Shown here: positions 7,970-17,310 of the stretch, piece by piece
Numbering within the stretch: position 1 is the first letter of the stretch
Layout: each line of letters starts with the position of its first letter
Assembly (NCBI GenBank): GCA_963792025.1
Contig: CAWBUS010000011.1
Location: 62,001 to 126,000 of the forward strand
Direction: 5' to 3'
Source: Ginsengibacter sp963792025
Lineage (GTDB): Bacteria; Bacteroidota; Bacteroidia; Chitinophagales; Chitinophagaceae
Length of the DNA stretch: 64,000 nt
Notes under the pieces: generated by a model
Told to the model about the DNA's origin: nothing
Database searches by the model: none
What the model saw: only the letters and a program-made list of their open reading frames with translations
Made by a program: the position numbers and the translations under genes

Positions 7970-8235
7970 CCCCCGTTGGTCCAAGTATAAAGAAAGTATC
8001 GTTAGCGCAAGCTTTGTCGCCCCCTGTTGGTCCAAGTATAAGGAAAGTATGGTTAGCCCCCCCTGTTGGTCCAAGTATAAAGAAAGTATCGTTAGCGCAA
8101 GCTTTGTCGCATAGCCTTGTGCGTTAGCCATGCTTGTGCTTGGGGGTCCTGAACCATTTTCTACTTCAATTAAACACCGCTGTTTACATAAAATGTGCAC
8201 ACAGAGTGCAATTGGATAAACTAAATAAAACCATT
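7970..8235. repeat. Interspersed repeat family: three tandem left ends plus a full right half
   Basis: The left-end unit (GTTGGTCCAAGTATAAAG ... AAGTATCGTTAGC) appears three times at about 7974, 8032 and 8065. The conserved core (TCGCATAGCCTTGTGCG / TTAGCCATGCT) and the right tail ending near AAACTAAATAAAACC follow. Tandem amplification of the left end alone is unusual among the copies. Confidence 0.7.
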
Positions 8236-9109
8236 GTCTCCAGATTGTTCATTAAATGCAATTTGAATGGCTCTATATAGTAATTAAATAGGAACCAAAA
8301 ATCAGAAATATTTTGAATGATGTGTGAAAGAATTGTAAGCTGCTATGCAGTGTATCCTTTTTGAGATCTAGATGTTGATAAACAGATTGGAAAAGTTTAC
8401 GTACATTAATCATTTGTAAATGTTATGTTTTTGGCTCAAAAGATATTATATCAATCGATCCCTTTTAGCTCTGTTCCAATATTGGGCAGAGGAATTAAAA
8501 TTAATGAACGATCAAAACCATAAGCCGAGATTAGTATTCTGTATAAGCTTTAATACTCGTTTCTTGTAATAAATAAATTAAAAAAACCGGATTTTTAGAT
8601 ATATAAAAAAAGCTACTACACACTGGAATAACAGGGTTACAATAACCATACGAGAGCAAAACCAGGGTACATTTCCAAGAAAAAAGTTGGTTGGGCAAAA
8701 ACTATTCATACAAGAGTTTGGAATGCACTTTTCCTTTCAGATTTAATTCCTTTTTTTAGTAAACAGCACTAATAGACATGCGCCTTTTGCAAATGGGATA
8801 AACTTAGCGTCCCTGTCTGGTGTTTGCCTGTTCGCTTTTAATTATATTATCAGAAAAATTCAGAAAACTGGTTCTTAAAGATGGAAGAGACTTTTCCGAT
8901 ATTAAGAAAAGTATTTACTTCATATTATTGATCAGCGGAAATTATGTTTATAACTTAATTGAAAAACGAGCTTTGCCGAAAAGAGATATTTCTGGTTTTT
9001 TGGCTTGGTAGCAGCCACATCACAAAATTTAGTGATTGGCGTATCAACCGAAATTTCTGTTTAGACATCGTACTTCTTCCTTTCGGCAAACTCCCAAACA
9101 AAGTCCGAA
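8236..9109. other. Long non-coding or decayed stretch
   Basis: No intact gene. Short hydrophobic open frames near 8820-9011 show no recognisable family and are probably remnants of the gene whose tail follows at 9110. Confidence 0.4.
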
Positions 9110-9268
9110 AAATATGTATCAAAGGACGATTTTGTTGAAGTTTATAAGATAAGCGGCGATTTCGCCGGACGCGGTATATTATGTGTGGGGGTGAACGAAA
9201 TAAGAGGATGGCTTTTACTAAATGATCTGAAACAAATAATATTTACTCCGCCTAAAATTGTAAAATAA
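9110..9268 (+). pseudogene. 3' tail of an unrecognised decayed gene
   Basis: A clean open stretch of 52 codons ends at TAA 9266-9268 and reads like real protein (DDFVEVYKISGDFAGRG, LCVGVNEIRGWLLL). It lacks a start and a continuous upstream frame. Family not recognised. Confidence 0.4.
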
Positions 9269-9281
9269 CAATTGCTCACTA

Positions 9282-9330
9282 CCGCCTCGGTTGGTCCAAG
9301 TATAAAAAAAAGTATCGTTAGCGCAAGATA
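9282..9330. repeat. Interspersed repeat family, left-end fragment
   Basis: GTTGGTCCAAGTATAAAA followed by AAGTATCGTTAGCGCAAG. Only the left end is present, directly after the decayed gene's stop. Confidence 0.6.
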
Positions 9331-9699
9331 AAACTTAGTCTAGACAGAAAAGTAAATATTTGCGATGGACATTTTAGTGATTATATCCTTCGCAGAATTA
9401 ATCTAGATGGAATGGAGCAGAGACCTTTTACCGAAACGAAATGAAAAAAATTTTATTGGATTATAACTATTTTAGAAGCTATTATAGTAGAAAAGGGTTG
9501 GGATTCTTTGTTCTTAGGAACGTATCTTGCAAGGGACGTTCCACTTATGAACGAATGTCCATTGCGTGAATATTGTAAGAAATTGGGGCGCATTACCGAT
9601 ATTGGTAATTGGCTTGTACTACATTTTTTTTTATTTTGTGTTCTGACGGCGAATAATTGTATGTAGTAGTATAGTTTAGTATAGTATAAGAACATCCAT

Positions 9700-10190
9700 G
9701 TGAAACAGATACATTACATTTCAAATGACAATACCTTCCTTAACCAAAATTACGCGTATGCGGGTACTATTGTTAGTTTCTGCATAATTAATTTAGGCAA
9801 ATTTGTTTTCCAAACTATTCCTGTTACTGAAACTTCCTTTACTATACACAAAAAAGAAAAACAGGCATTTAATTTTTCGCTTCAAAAAAATTATTTATTG
9901 AGGGCAATTGTTGCAAAAAGGTATTGATTTAGGCATTAATGTGATAATAAAGGATGATATTGCTACTTCGTTAAATTATTTGATTCTCCAACGGTGAATA
10001 TGGCCCCGAGCCCATTAATTTTGAAAGCCCTGCGGACGGTGATTATACAATGGTTGTGGAGCAGCTTGAAGATGATTCTGTATTGTCAGGGCAATATACC
10101 ATTCGCCAAATATCAATAAACCCGCTGCAGCCGAAAATTGATACCTCTTTCGCCAGTACGTCCGGTATTGTTGCGATTGCCAGATGAATT
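9700..10190 (+). pseudogene. N-terminal beta-domain remnant linked to the S41 peptidase
   Basis: Frame-broken coding sequence reads FNFSLQKNYLLRAIV, GIDLGINVIIKDDI, then NGEYGPEPINFESPADGDYT and VEQLEDDSVLSGQYTIRQ. This is the pattern of a pre-peptidase-like beta-sandwich found at the N-terminus of some secreted peptidases and TPR/CHAT proteins. At least two frameshifts are visible, for example after LRAIVAK. It probably belonged to the same gene as the S41 remnant downstream. Confidence 0.5.
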
Positions 10191-10539
10191 AAAATTGCAT
10201 AACGATGAATCTTGGTATGCTCTGGGCTTTTTTTGAAGACCATCATCTTTCAATTGCTATTGGCGGGCCATAAACCGGGATGCAGAAAATCGTTTGAGAA
10301 TATTACGAAGATACTCACGGCGCTACAAGGAAATGCGAATGCAGTATTTGAAAAAGCGGTGGATGATGTAGGCAGCAGGATGCAGGCTACATCTGCATTT
10401 TTCAAAAGAATTTTTAGTAAAAGTTATGCCTGATCATGGGAATCTTTTGAAAAGGAATAACCTTGGTAATTTGCTTATAAAGAAGCTGAACGAGATGAAG
10501 AGAAACTGTAACTAGGGTGAAAATTAATATGAAAAAGAT

Positions 10540-11800
10540 GCATGCTCGAAATTGGAAATTTGTCTATCATACGAAAATCCTTACAGGGAAATTTATATGT
10601 ATGCAGGTTACAGCTGTTATTTTTTATTTCGTCATCAAGATAATAAAATATTTTAATCCATAAATAAATATCTTGGAAGAGAACACTGGAATAAGGTATT
10701 ACCCGAGTTCATCCCTAAATTTATTAAAGCAAAAGATACCACACAATATTTGCTTGCCTGTTTAGAAATGATTGGTCGTATTCACGATAGTCATGCGAAT
10801 GTATGGAGCTGCCATGAAGCGCTTAACGGATTATTTGGAAAAATATTATGCACCGGTGCAGGCAAAATTTATTGAAGGAAAACTTGTGGTAAACCTGTTA
10901 TCAGGCCGATAGATTTCCGGAAACGAAATGCTAAAAGTTGGTGATGTAATACAGAAATAAATGGCATACCTGGATGTCAGCTGGTAAAAAATGATCTTGA
11001 TCTTACGCCTGCCTCGAACTATAGTACACAGATTAGGTCTTTGGCATCCAACAGGCTTTTAAGAGGGCAAAAGGACTCAATGGCTTTGAAAATAATAAGA
11101 GATAAAAATACAAAACGTGTTAAAATAAAATGTGTGTAGTCTGGTGCGAAAAATCAACTTCAAAGGATTATAATCCCGCTCCAAACGATAGCAGCTATAA
11201 GATAATTAATGGCAACATTGGGTATATTTTTCCCGGGAAGATATAGAAACAAACAGCTGGATAGAATAAAAAAGACATTTGAAAATACGAAAGGAATTGT
11301 TGTTGACATGAGATGCTTATCCTTCGGAATTCATGCCATTTACCTTTGGCGATTATATTAAACCATCCGCTTCACCTTTTGTGAAATTTACTTCAGGCAG
11401 TGTCAGTATTCCGGGGCTTTTTACTTTCCAGCCTCCATTGTCTAACGGGGAGGATAATCCCGGTTATTACAAAGGCCCTATTGTTATTTATTGTAAATGA
11501 CCTCACCCAAAGCCAGGCGGAATATACAACTATGGCATTTCAAACTGCCCCGGATGTAACGGTTATCGGAAGCACAGCTGCGGGCGCAGATGGCAACGTT
11601 TCGCAAATAATCTGCCGGGTGGTGTGTCAACCTGGATTTCAGGCCTTGGCGTCTACTATCCTGACGGAACAGAGACACAGAGGAAGGGAATAAAGATTGA
11701 TATCGTTATGAAGCCGACAATTGAAGGTATTAAAAATGGTAAGGATGAATTGCTGGATAAGCGCAATTGAAATTATAAATGAAAAAAGTAACCATGCGCT
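10540..11800 (+). pseudogene. S41-family (C-terminal processing) peptidase pseudogene
   Basis: Fragments in order across several frames are: LPEFIPKFIKAKDTTQYLL and CLEMIGRIHDSHANVW (N-terminal helical part); LKVGDV, then LTPASNYSTQIRSLASNRLL (PDZ-like); GIVVDMR; YYKGPIVI and NDLTQSQAEYTTMAF with the region of the catalytic Ser; and GSTAAGADGNVSQI. Numerous frameshifts and stops interrupt it, so it is inactive. Intact relatives are secreted or periplasmic serine peptidases of Chitinophagaceae. The region 10200-10540 between the two remnants is too degraded to assign. Confidence 0.8.
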
Positions 11801-11927
11801 GAAGCAAAGCCAGGACACGGCCGGTCAATCTAAAAGTAGTAATGATTATCTTAAAGTATGGCTGTCAGAATGTATATATTTGATAATGGAATAGTGAGCC
11901 GTGTCGCTTCTTCTAAGCAACGTCTCT

Positions 11928-12262
11928 CCTATTTAGTCCAAGCATATAAAAGGGTTGCTTAGCGCAGGTTTTGTCGCATAGCCTTGTGCGTTAGCTATGC
12001 TTGTGCTTGCAGTCTCAAGTCCCCTTTGTTCGTCCAGTATAAAGAAAGTATCGTTAGCCCCAATTTAGTCCAAGCATATAAAAAGTGTTGTTTAGCGGAA
12101 GCTTTTGTCGGATAGCCTTGTGCGTTAGCCATGCTTCCCGAAAACGGAACAGGTTGTGCTTGGGGTCTTAAGCCATTTTCTATTTCAATTAAACAATATT
12201 GCTACATAAAAGGTACACATAGAGTGCAATTGCATAAACTAAATAAAACAATTACATAGGTT
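11928..12262. repeat. Interspersed repeat family, two nested copies
   Basis: Two consecutive copies. Left ends are ATTTAGTCCAAGCATATA at 11930 and ATTTAGTCCAAGCATATA at about 12063. Both carry the core CATAGCCTTGTGCG / TTAGC, and the second carries a full right tail (AAACTAAATAAAACAATTAC). A short GTTCGTCCAG-type left end lies between them. Confidence 0.7.
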
Positions 12263-12288
12263 TCAAAATGATGTTAGTGATTGTCAGG

Positions 12289-12470
12289 CCCCCTGTTGGT
12301 CCAAGTATAAAAGAAAAGTATCGTTAGCCTATTTAGTCCAAGCATATAAAAGTGTTGTTTAGCGCAAGCTTTGTCCCCCTGTTGGTCCAAGTATAAAGAA
12401 AGTATCGTTAGCGCAAGCTTTGTCGCATAGCCTTGTGCGTTAGCCATGCTTGTGCTTGGAGTCTTCAGCC
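12289..12470. repeat. Interspersed repeat family, three stacked left ends
   Basis: Contains GTTGGTCCAAGTATAAAA, ATTTAGTCCAAGCATATA and again GTTGGTCCAAGTATAAAG in series, followed by the conserved core and a truncated right half that abuts the REP hairpin at 12474. Confidence 0.7.
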
Positions 12471-12473
12471 ATC

Positions 12474-12496
12474 ACCTGCGCCAAACTGGCGCAGGT
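12474..12496. repeat. REP-like perfect hairpin
   Basis: ACCTGCGCCA / TGGCGCAGGT, a perfect 10-bp stem with a 3-base loop. It lies 109 bp upstream of a truncated RAYT-type start, the usual position for a REP hairpin. Confidence 0.6.
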
Positions 12497-12604
12497 CTCC
12501 AGACCTGTGACTGTTCGTTACTAATCTTTATCGCAGGATAAATTCGCAATTTAAAGAAAGGGCAATTACGGTAATTCATTGTTTAGTTTTTGTATATTCA
12601 CTTA

Positions 12605-12667
12605 ATGAGCAGCAAGTACAAATTTGATGACATAGAAGGTGTGCCAGAACGGGAGAGATTAGATTAA
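12605..12667 (+). pseudogene. Truncated RAYT (tyrosine transposase) 5' end
   Basis: A 20-codon open frame beginning MSSKYKFDDIEG resembles the N-terminus of a Bacteroidota RAYT subfamily (MSxKYKFxxxEG). It stops before the HUH domain. Together with the REP hairpin at 12474 it looks like the left remnant of a lost element. Confidence 0.45.
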
Positions 12668-12808
12668 AGATTGGAATAAGATTTATTTTGGATGAAATAT
12701 GTTTTAATAAGAGATGCCCGCATTCGCAGATGGTGTCCTCTCCATCCGCAACTAAATGTCCGGTGAGGACAGCGGCCAGGGAAAGGGGTATTTAAACACA
12801 AGTAAGCA

Positions 12809-14008
12809 TTGCTAAAAAATATAACGCGTATAGTTTGGATTCTTTCCGTCGTCAGCATGTTTGCTGACATCGCAAGCGAAATGCTTTATCCAATCATTCC
12901 CGTTTATTTGCAGGATATCGGCTTTTCAATATTCCTTATCGGTATACTTGAAGGAATTGCAGAAGCCACTGCGGGAATCAGTAAAGGATATTTCGGCAAC
13001 TGGTCAGACAATATCGGTAAGCGAATGCCATTTATAAGATGGGGATATTTTCTCAGTGCACTTGCAAAGCCAATGATGGTAATTTTAAAATTTCCTCTAT
13101 GGATATTTTTTGTCAGAACAACCGATAGAATCGGAAAAGGACTTCGCACTGCTCCGCGTGACGCTGTGCTTTCTGCGGAAGCCACACAAAAAACTAAAGG
13201 TGAAGTTTTTAGTTTCCATCGCGGGTGGGATACATTAGGAGCTGTGTTCGGACCCCTGCTCGCATTATTGTTTCTCTATTTTCATCCGAAAGAATTAACC
13301 ACCTTATTCTATATCGCTTTTATTCCGGGGATAATTGCAGTATTCATTACTTACTTCATCAAAGAAAAAACAGTTGCCCCTATACATAAAAAGCCTGCAG
13401 CAGGTTTTTTTTCATTCTTCAAATATTGGAAAACCGCATCACCTGAATATCGAAAACTTCTTATCCCGCTACTTGCATTTGCTCTGTTCAATAGTTCTGA
13501 TATGCTTTTATTGTTGAAAGTAAAAGAAGCAACAGGCAATGAAAACAACGCATTACTTGTATATATTTTTTACAACCTGGTTTATGCCTTCGCTTCTTTT
13601 CCGCTTGGAATTTTAGCAGATAAAATCGGGATGAAAAATATTTTTCTTTTTGGATTGCTTTTATTTTCCGCAACCTATTTCGGAATGGCTACCACAAAAA
13701 CTACTTATGTTTTTTATATCCTGTTCGGAATTTATGGATTATATATGGCAGCCACTGAAGGCATTTCAAAAGCCTGGCTCACCAATGTTTCAAAACAACA
13801 GGAAATTGGAACAGCTGTTGGATTATTTGTTTCGTTACAAAGCATTTCATTAATGATTGCAAGCGCAGTAGCGGGTTTGCTTTGGAATTTTTACGGGGCA
13901 TCAGTAACTTTTTTCTTTACCGCAACAATAAGCATACTCGTTTTTTTCTTTATGTTCTTCTTTGTTCATAAACCAAAATTTACAGCCGGAGAAATAGCAA
14001 CAGGTTAA
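12809..14008 (+). CDS. MFS transporter
   Basis: 399 residues with about 12 hydrophobic segments, typical of the major facilitator superfamily. The loop between TM2 and TM3 carries the family motif-A-like GNWSDNIGKRMPF, and the equivalent second-half loop is LADKIGMKN. RTTDRIGKGLRTAPRDAVL is characteristic of a subgroup found in bacteria and archaea. The start is TTG (MLKNITRIVW); a later ATG at 12857 would cut into TM1. Substrate not deducible. Upstream lies a decayed RAYT region; downstream a REP pair and a convergent VIT-family gene. Confidence 0.85.
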   Translation: MLKNITRIVWILSVVSMFADIASEMLYPIIPVYLQDIGFSIFLIGILEGIAEATAGISKGYFGNWSDNIGKRMPFIRWGYFLSALAKPMMVILKFPLWIFFVRTTDRIGKGLRTAPRDAVLSAEATQKTKGEVFSFHRGWDTLGAVFGPLLALLFLYFHPKELTTLFYIAFIPGIIAVFITYFIKEKTVAPIHKKPAAGFFSFFKYWKTASPEYRKLLIPLLAFALFNSSDMLLLLKVKEATGNENNALLVYIFYNLVYAFASFPLGILADKIGMKNIFLFGLLLFSATYFGMATTKTTYVFYILFGIYGLYMAATEGISKAWLTNVSKQQEIGTAVGLFVSLQSISLMIASAVAGLLWNFYGASVTFFFTATISILVFFFMFFFVHKPKFTAGEIATG

Positions 14009-14203
14009 GTAATGACTACGAAAAAACCTGGATTTTATTTTATATTGAGATAATTACAACCATAGTTCAGCAAGATTTTACGATATAGGAGAACAAGGAG
14101 TATGTTTGATAAACGATTTGTGAATCTGCGCAGCCGTGTTCCGTAAGGCTAAGGCCACGCCGAGATACGGAAGGGGAGCAATTCACTTTTCATTCCTAAT
14201 TCC
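14009..14203. other. Intergenic after MFS gene
   Basis: No gene. A weak imperfect inverted repeat lies around 14140-14170 (TTCCGTAAGG ... GATACGGAA), probably another decayed REP. Confidence 0.3.
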
Positions 14204-14369
14204 ATGGTTCGCGTCTCACGGACCATATCAAGGACTTATTTTCAACTATCCTTTGCCGTTAGATTGGTTTGTTTTGCATTTGTTAGCACAAGTTCATTAC
14301 ATTATCTATACCCAATCTTATAAATTCAATGATGTAAATGGTAGTTCCGGTTCGCGAGACGCGAACCGG
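14204..14369. repeat. Inverted pair of REP hairpins (REPIN-like)
   Basis: Right hairpin CCGGTTCGCG-AGA-CGCGAACCGG (14347-14369) is a perfect 10-bp stem. Left hairpin ATGGTTCGCG-TCT-CACGGACCAT (14204-14226) is a mutated copy in inverse orientation, as shown by the complementary loop triplet. Between them (about 14309-14343) the sequence reads SYKFNDVNG, reminiscent of a RAYT N-terminus. This looks like a decayed RAYT/REPIN remnant between two convergent genes. Confidence 0.6.
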
Positions 14370-14385
14370 GGCGGGGGTTTAATTA

Positions 14386-15075
14386 TCAACCGGTTTTTAC
14401 ACCAAACAGGTAACCAATCAAGGCAGTTAATCCCATTGCTATTGTACCCCAAAAACAAATCCTTATGATTCCTTTTGTAATGCTGGAACCGCCAGCCTTA
14501 GCTGCAACTATGCCCGACAGCGCAAGGAATACAATTGCGAAAGAATACTGATAAATAATCATGCCCTTTAACGGTGCAAATAAAGAAACAAAGAGCGGCA
14601 ACAGGCCTCCTGATATGAAAGATAAACCGGATGCCAAAGCTGCCTGCAATGGTTTTGGCCTGCTGATTTCATTGATACCTAATTCGTCGCGGGCGTGTGC
14701 TTCCAATACATCATGTTTTGAAAGCTGTACCGCTACCTGCATGGCCAGGCTTTTATCTAATCCTCGTTGCTGATAAAGTTTAGCCAGTTCTTTTAATTCT
14801 GTCTCGGGCATGGTATCAAGCTCCATTTTCTCTCTTTTTAAGTCGGCGGTTTCAATATCTGACTGTGAACTAACTGAAACATATTCACCTGCTGCCATAG
14901 ATAATGCGCCCGCAGCCAGGCCTGCTACCGCAGCCAGGATTATTGGAGCCCTGGTGTAACTCGCAGCTGCTATGCCAATAACCAGGCTGGTTGTTGAAAG
15001 GATACCATCATTCGCTCCCAACACGGCCGCTCTAAGCCAGCCACTCCTGTTGGTATAGTGTTTCTCAAGCGCCAT
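14386..15075 (-). CDS. VIT1/CCC1-family transporter
   Basis: 229 residues. The N-terminal signature (GWLRAAVLGANDGILSTTSL) and AAGALSMAAGEYVSVSSQ are diagnostic for the VIT/CCC1 family, which moves Fe(II) or Mn(II) across membranes. There are two N-terminal membrane segments, then a charged helical metal-binding segment (about 75-140, rich in Glu and Lys), then three C-terminal membrane segments. Length and architecture are normal. Metal specificity cannot be read from sequence. It is transcribed alone and convergent with the MFS gene. Confidence 0.9.
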   Translation of the reverse strand: MALEKHYTNRSGWLRAAVLGANDGILSTTSLVIGIAAASYTRAPIILAAVAGLAAGALSMAAGEYVSVSSQSDIETADLKREKMELDTMPETELKELAKLYQQRGLDKSLAMQVAVQLSKHDVLEAHARDELGINEISRPKPLQAALASGLSFISGGLLPLFVSLFAPLKGMIIYQYSFAIVFLALSGIVAAKAGGSSITKGIIRICFWGTIAMGLTALIGYLFGVKTG

Positions 15076-15207
15076 CTTATTTAATTTTCTTTGTTAAGTT
15101 AAGATTCAATATACGTAATTGAACATTATATTATAGCTCATCGTAAAATGGCAATGTACAAAATAAAAATCTTTATTTTGCGTGTGCTCATCCTCGTTAG
15201 TCGTTGG

Positions 15208-15515
15208 CCCCTATTTAGTCCAAGCATATAAAAGTGTTGTTTAACGCAAGCTTTGTCGCATAGCCTTGTGCGTTAGCCATGCTTCCCAAAAAAAGACAGG
15301 TGTGACTAGGAACTTACACCATTAGCAATTGCACCCGTCCACGCCCTATTTAGTCCAAGCATATAAAAGTGTTGTTTAACGCAAGCTTTGTCGCATAGCC
15401 TTGTGCGTTAGCCATGCTTCCCGAAAAAAAGACAGGGGTGACTGGGAGCTTACACCATTAGCAATTGCACCCGTCTACGCCCCTATTCGTACAGGTATAT
15501 AAAAAATTCTTTTGG
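15208..15515. repeat. Interspersed repeat family, 136-bp tandem duplication
   Basis: Two nearly identical full units (about 15208-15343 and 15344-15479) each run from ATTTAGTCCAAGCATATA through the core (CATAGCCTTGTGCGTTAGCC) to GCAATTGCACCCGTC. A third, truncated left end (CCCCTATTCGTACAGG) follows. The near identity suggests recent duplication. Confidence 0.75.
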
Positions 15516-15567
15516 AGTTTATTTCGTCGAAGGCTGGTTTATTCACTAATTCTTTTGCGGAATTACC

Positions 15568-16683
15568 TTAATAAAATTGAGCTGTTTGAATGTCTAATTG
15601 ATAGACAAATTCTGACGATGATTTATTGGCGGAAAGCAATGCAACCAAAGCTATTGCGGCACCTGTAGCAAGGGCTTCCCCCACAGTTTCATTATGATTC
15701 TGAAAAATATATGTTGTTTTCGCAGGTCTTATTTCATTTAATAAATTCATATCGGCGAGAAATTCGAAAGTATTTCCTTGCCTTATTAATGGTCGGAAAA
15801 AATTGTGAATATTTATCCAAACTCTTTCTCCATCGCAAAAACCAAATACCTCTCTTGTCGGAACTATTTCCCCATTTTCTATCCTTGTATATAAAATTCC
15901 TTGTTTATTAAATTCAAAATATTTTACCGATGGGTTATTTGTTAAAAACTCTTCGGCTGTTTTATACACTCCTTTATTTAAAATTGAATCTTTTATGATT
16001 GGCTCATTAAACCGTTTTTCATATCTGTCAGTAATTTCACTATATGAATAAGCTTTTCTTTTTAATACATTCAACGTGTCAATGTGTGCAGCCTCATCTG
16101 CAAAAGCACGAAGTAGGTCTTTTAAGATTGAAATGTCTTTTAGCTTAACTGAAAACGAGGAGGCAAGTGTATCTAACCTCAGGGCAGGATGATAAAGATC
16201 GTTAGATTCTAAAAAAGCCTCAATCTCGATTGTGGCGGTAGTATAAAGTTTTTTGGCTTTGTTCCTGTTTAAAATTGAATCAATTTGTGTAACCCTGAAT
16301 TTCTTTATAAAACATAATAATTTATAATTTCCTGTATTGAATGTATAGCTGGCACTATCGTAAAAAAACCCGGAGATAGCATCTTTTGCGCTGACATTAA
16401 ATCTTAATTTATGGTAACCATTGCTGAATAAATATTTTCGCGTGTTAGCGCCACCAATATAGCTGGTATCAAATCTTACGTCTTTAAATAATACTTGAGA
16501 AAAGGGCAGTTTTATTAATGGTTGATGATTATTGGTTAATTCGCCGTCATGCAAATCAATTGTATCTATAGGACATTCATTTATTTCCAGGCTGTCTTTT
16601 TTATACAGTTTATTAGCCTGCGGCCTTACAGAATTAGTAATAAAACCTAATATAGAAATTGCTACTAAAAATTTATAGAACAT
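15568..16683 (-). CDS. Secreted hypothetical protein
   Basis: 371 residues with an N-terminal signal-like hydrophobic stretch (FYKFLVAISILGFI). The rest is a mixed alpha/beta protein with many Asp, Ser and Tyr residues and a glycine/alanine-rich hydrophobic stretch near the C-terminus (GEALATGAAIALVALL) that could be a membrane segment. Family not recognised. The middle contains alternating strands typical of exported Bacteroidota proteins. It stands alone between two repeat clusters. Confidence 0.7.
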   Translation of the reverse strand: MFYKFLVAISILGFITNSVRPQANKLYKKDSLEINECPIDTIDLHDGELTNNHQPLIKLPFSQVLFKDVRFDTSYIGGANTRKYLFSNGYHKLRFNVSAKDAISGFFYDSASYTFNTGNYKLLCFIKKFRVTQIDSILNRNKAKKLYTTATIEIEAFLESNDLYHPALRLDTLASSFSVKLKDISILKDLLRAFADEAAHIDTLNVLKRKAYSYSEITDRYEKRFNEPIIKDSILNKGVYKTAEEFLTNNPSVKYFEFNKQGILYTRIENGEIVPTREVFGFCDGERVWINIHNFFRPLIRQGNTFEFLADMNLLNEIRPAKTTYIFQNHNETVGEALATGAAIALVALLSANKSSSEFVYQLDIQTAQFY

Positions 16684-16931
16684 ACAATTTGAATAAATGA
16701 GTGCCTGTTAATTTTTTTACAATTTAACGAAATTGTTATTTAAATACTAAGTCAATTATCACGAAGCATGTTATAGTAAATCAATTAATAATGCATAAAT
16801 TTAGATGGTTCAGTTGAAAATATAGCGGATGTTTAGACGGATTTTTTATGATTAAATATCCGGCCAGGAGTACCTGGTTACTTAAGCCATTAGCTGCTTC
16901 ATTTAAATGATATGGCTGCATACAAGGCTCA

Positions 16932-17075
16932 CCTCCTGTTCGTCCAGGCATATAGCAAAGGTTGCTTAACCCCCATTTGGTCCAAGTATAGAAAGGGTTG
17001 TTTAGCGCAAGCTTTGTCGAATAGCCTTGTGCGTTAGCCATGCTTCCCGTGGACTTGGGGTGTTGAGCCATTTTT
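16932..17075. repeat. Interspersed repeat family, copy with two left ends
   Basis: GTTCGTCCAGGCATATAG, then ATTTGGTCCAAGTATAG, then the core ATAGCCTTGTGCGTTAGCC and CATGCTTCCCG. The right tail is replaced by unrelated GC-richer sequence up to about 17180. Confidence 0.6.
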
Positions 17076-17270
17076 ACCTTCGTCGGTGTTCCCTCTCTTT
17101 CGCAAGCCCACATCAACCGCTCGTGAGACCACGCCGTATAGCCCGCCTGCCGGTTGGCGATTCTCCGGCCCAAGGCAACATATAATACCAGGCTATAATT
17201 GTTTACATTAAGTTGTAATCGTCAATATTTTTTTCCGCTAACAGGTTTGAAGTTATATCATAAAAAAAAA

Positions 17271-17290
17271 TCCCGCCCTTAGTTGCGGGA
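17271..17290 (-). terminator. Rho-independent terminator
   Basis: TCCCGC ... GCGGGA hairpin followed on the minus strand by a long T-run (the A-run just left of it), 20 bases past the end of the lipoprotein gene. Confidence 0.8.
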
Positions 17291-17310
17291 GTTTTTCCTG
17301 GAATAAGCGC

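Noticed and set aside
7879..8127. 82-residue open frame with a repeated Val-Gly-Pro-Ser-Ile peptide
   Set aside because: It is translated entirely from tandem left ends of the non-coding interspersed repeat.
8820..9011. 63-residue hydrophobic open frame
   Set aside because: Lies in a decayed region; hydrophobicity follows from A/T richness and no homologous pattern was recognised.
14136..14468. 110-residue open frame
   Set aside because: It crosses the REP pair and overlaps the 3' end of the VIT-family gene on the opposite strand.
16781..17173. 130-residue minus-strand open frame
   Set aside because: It spans a repeat copy and flanking non-coding sequence and reads like no protein family.
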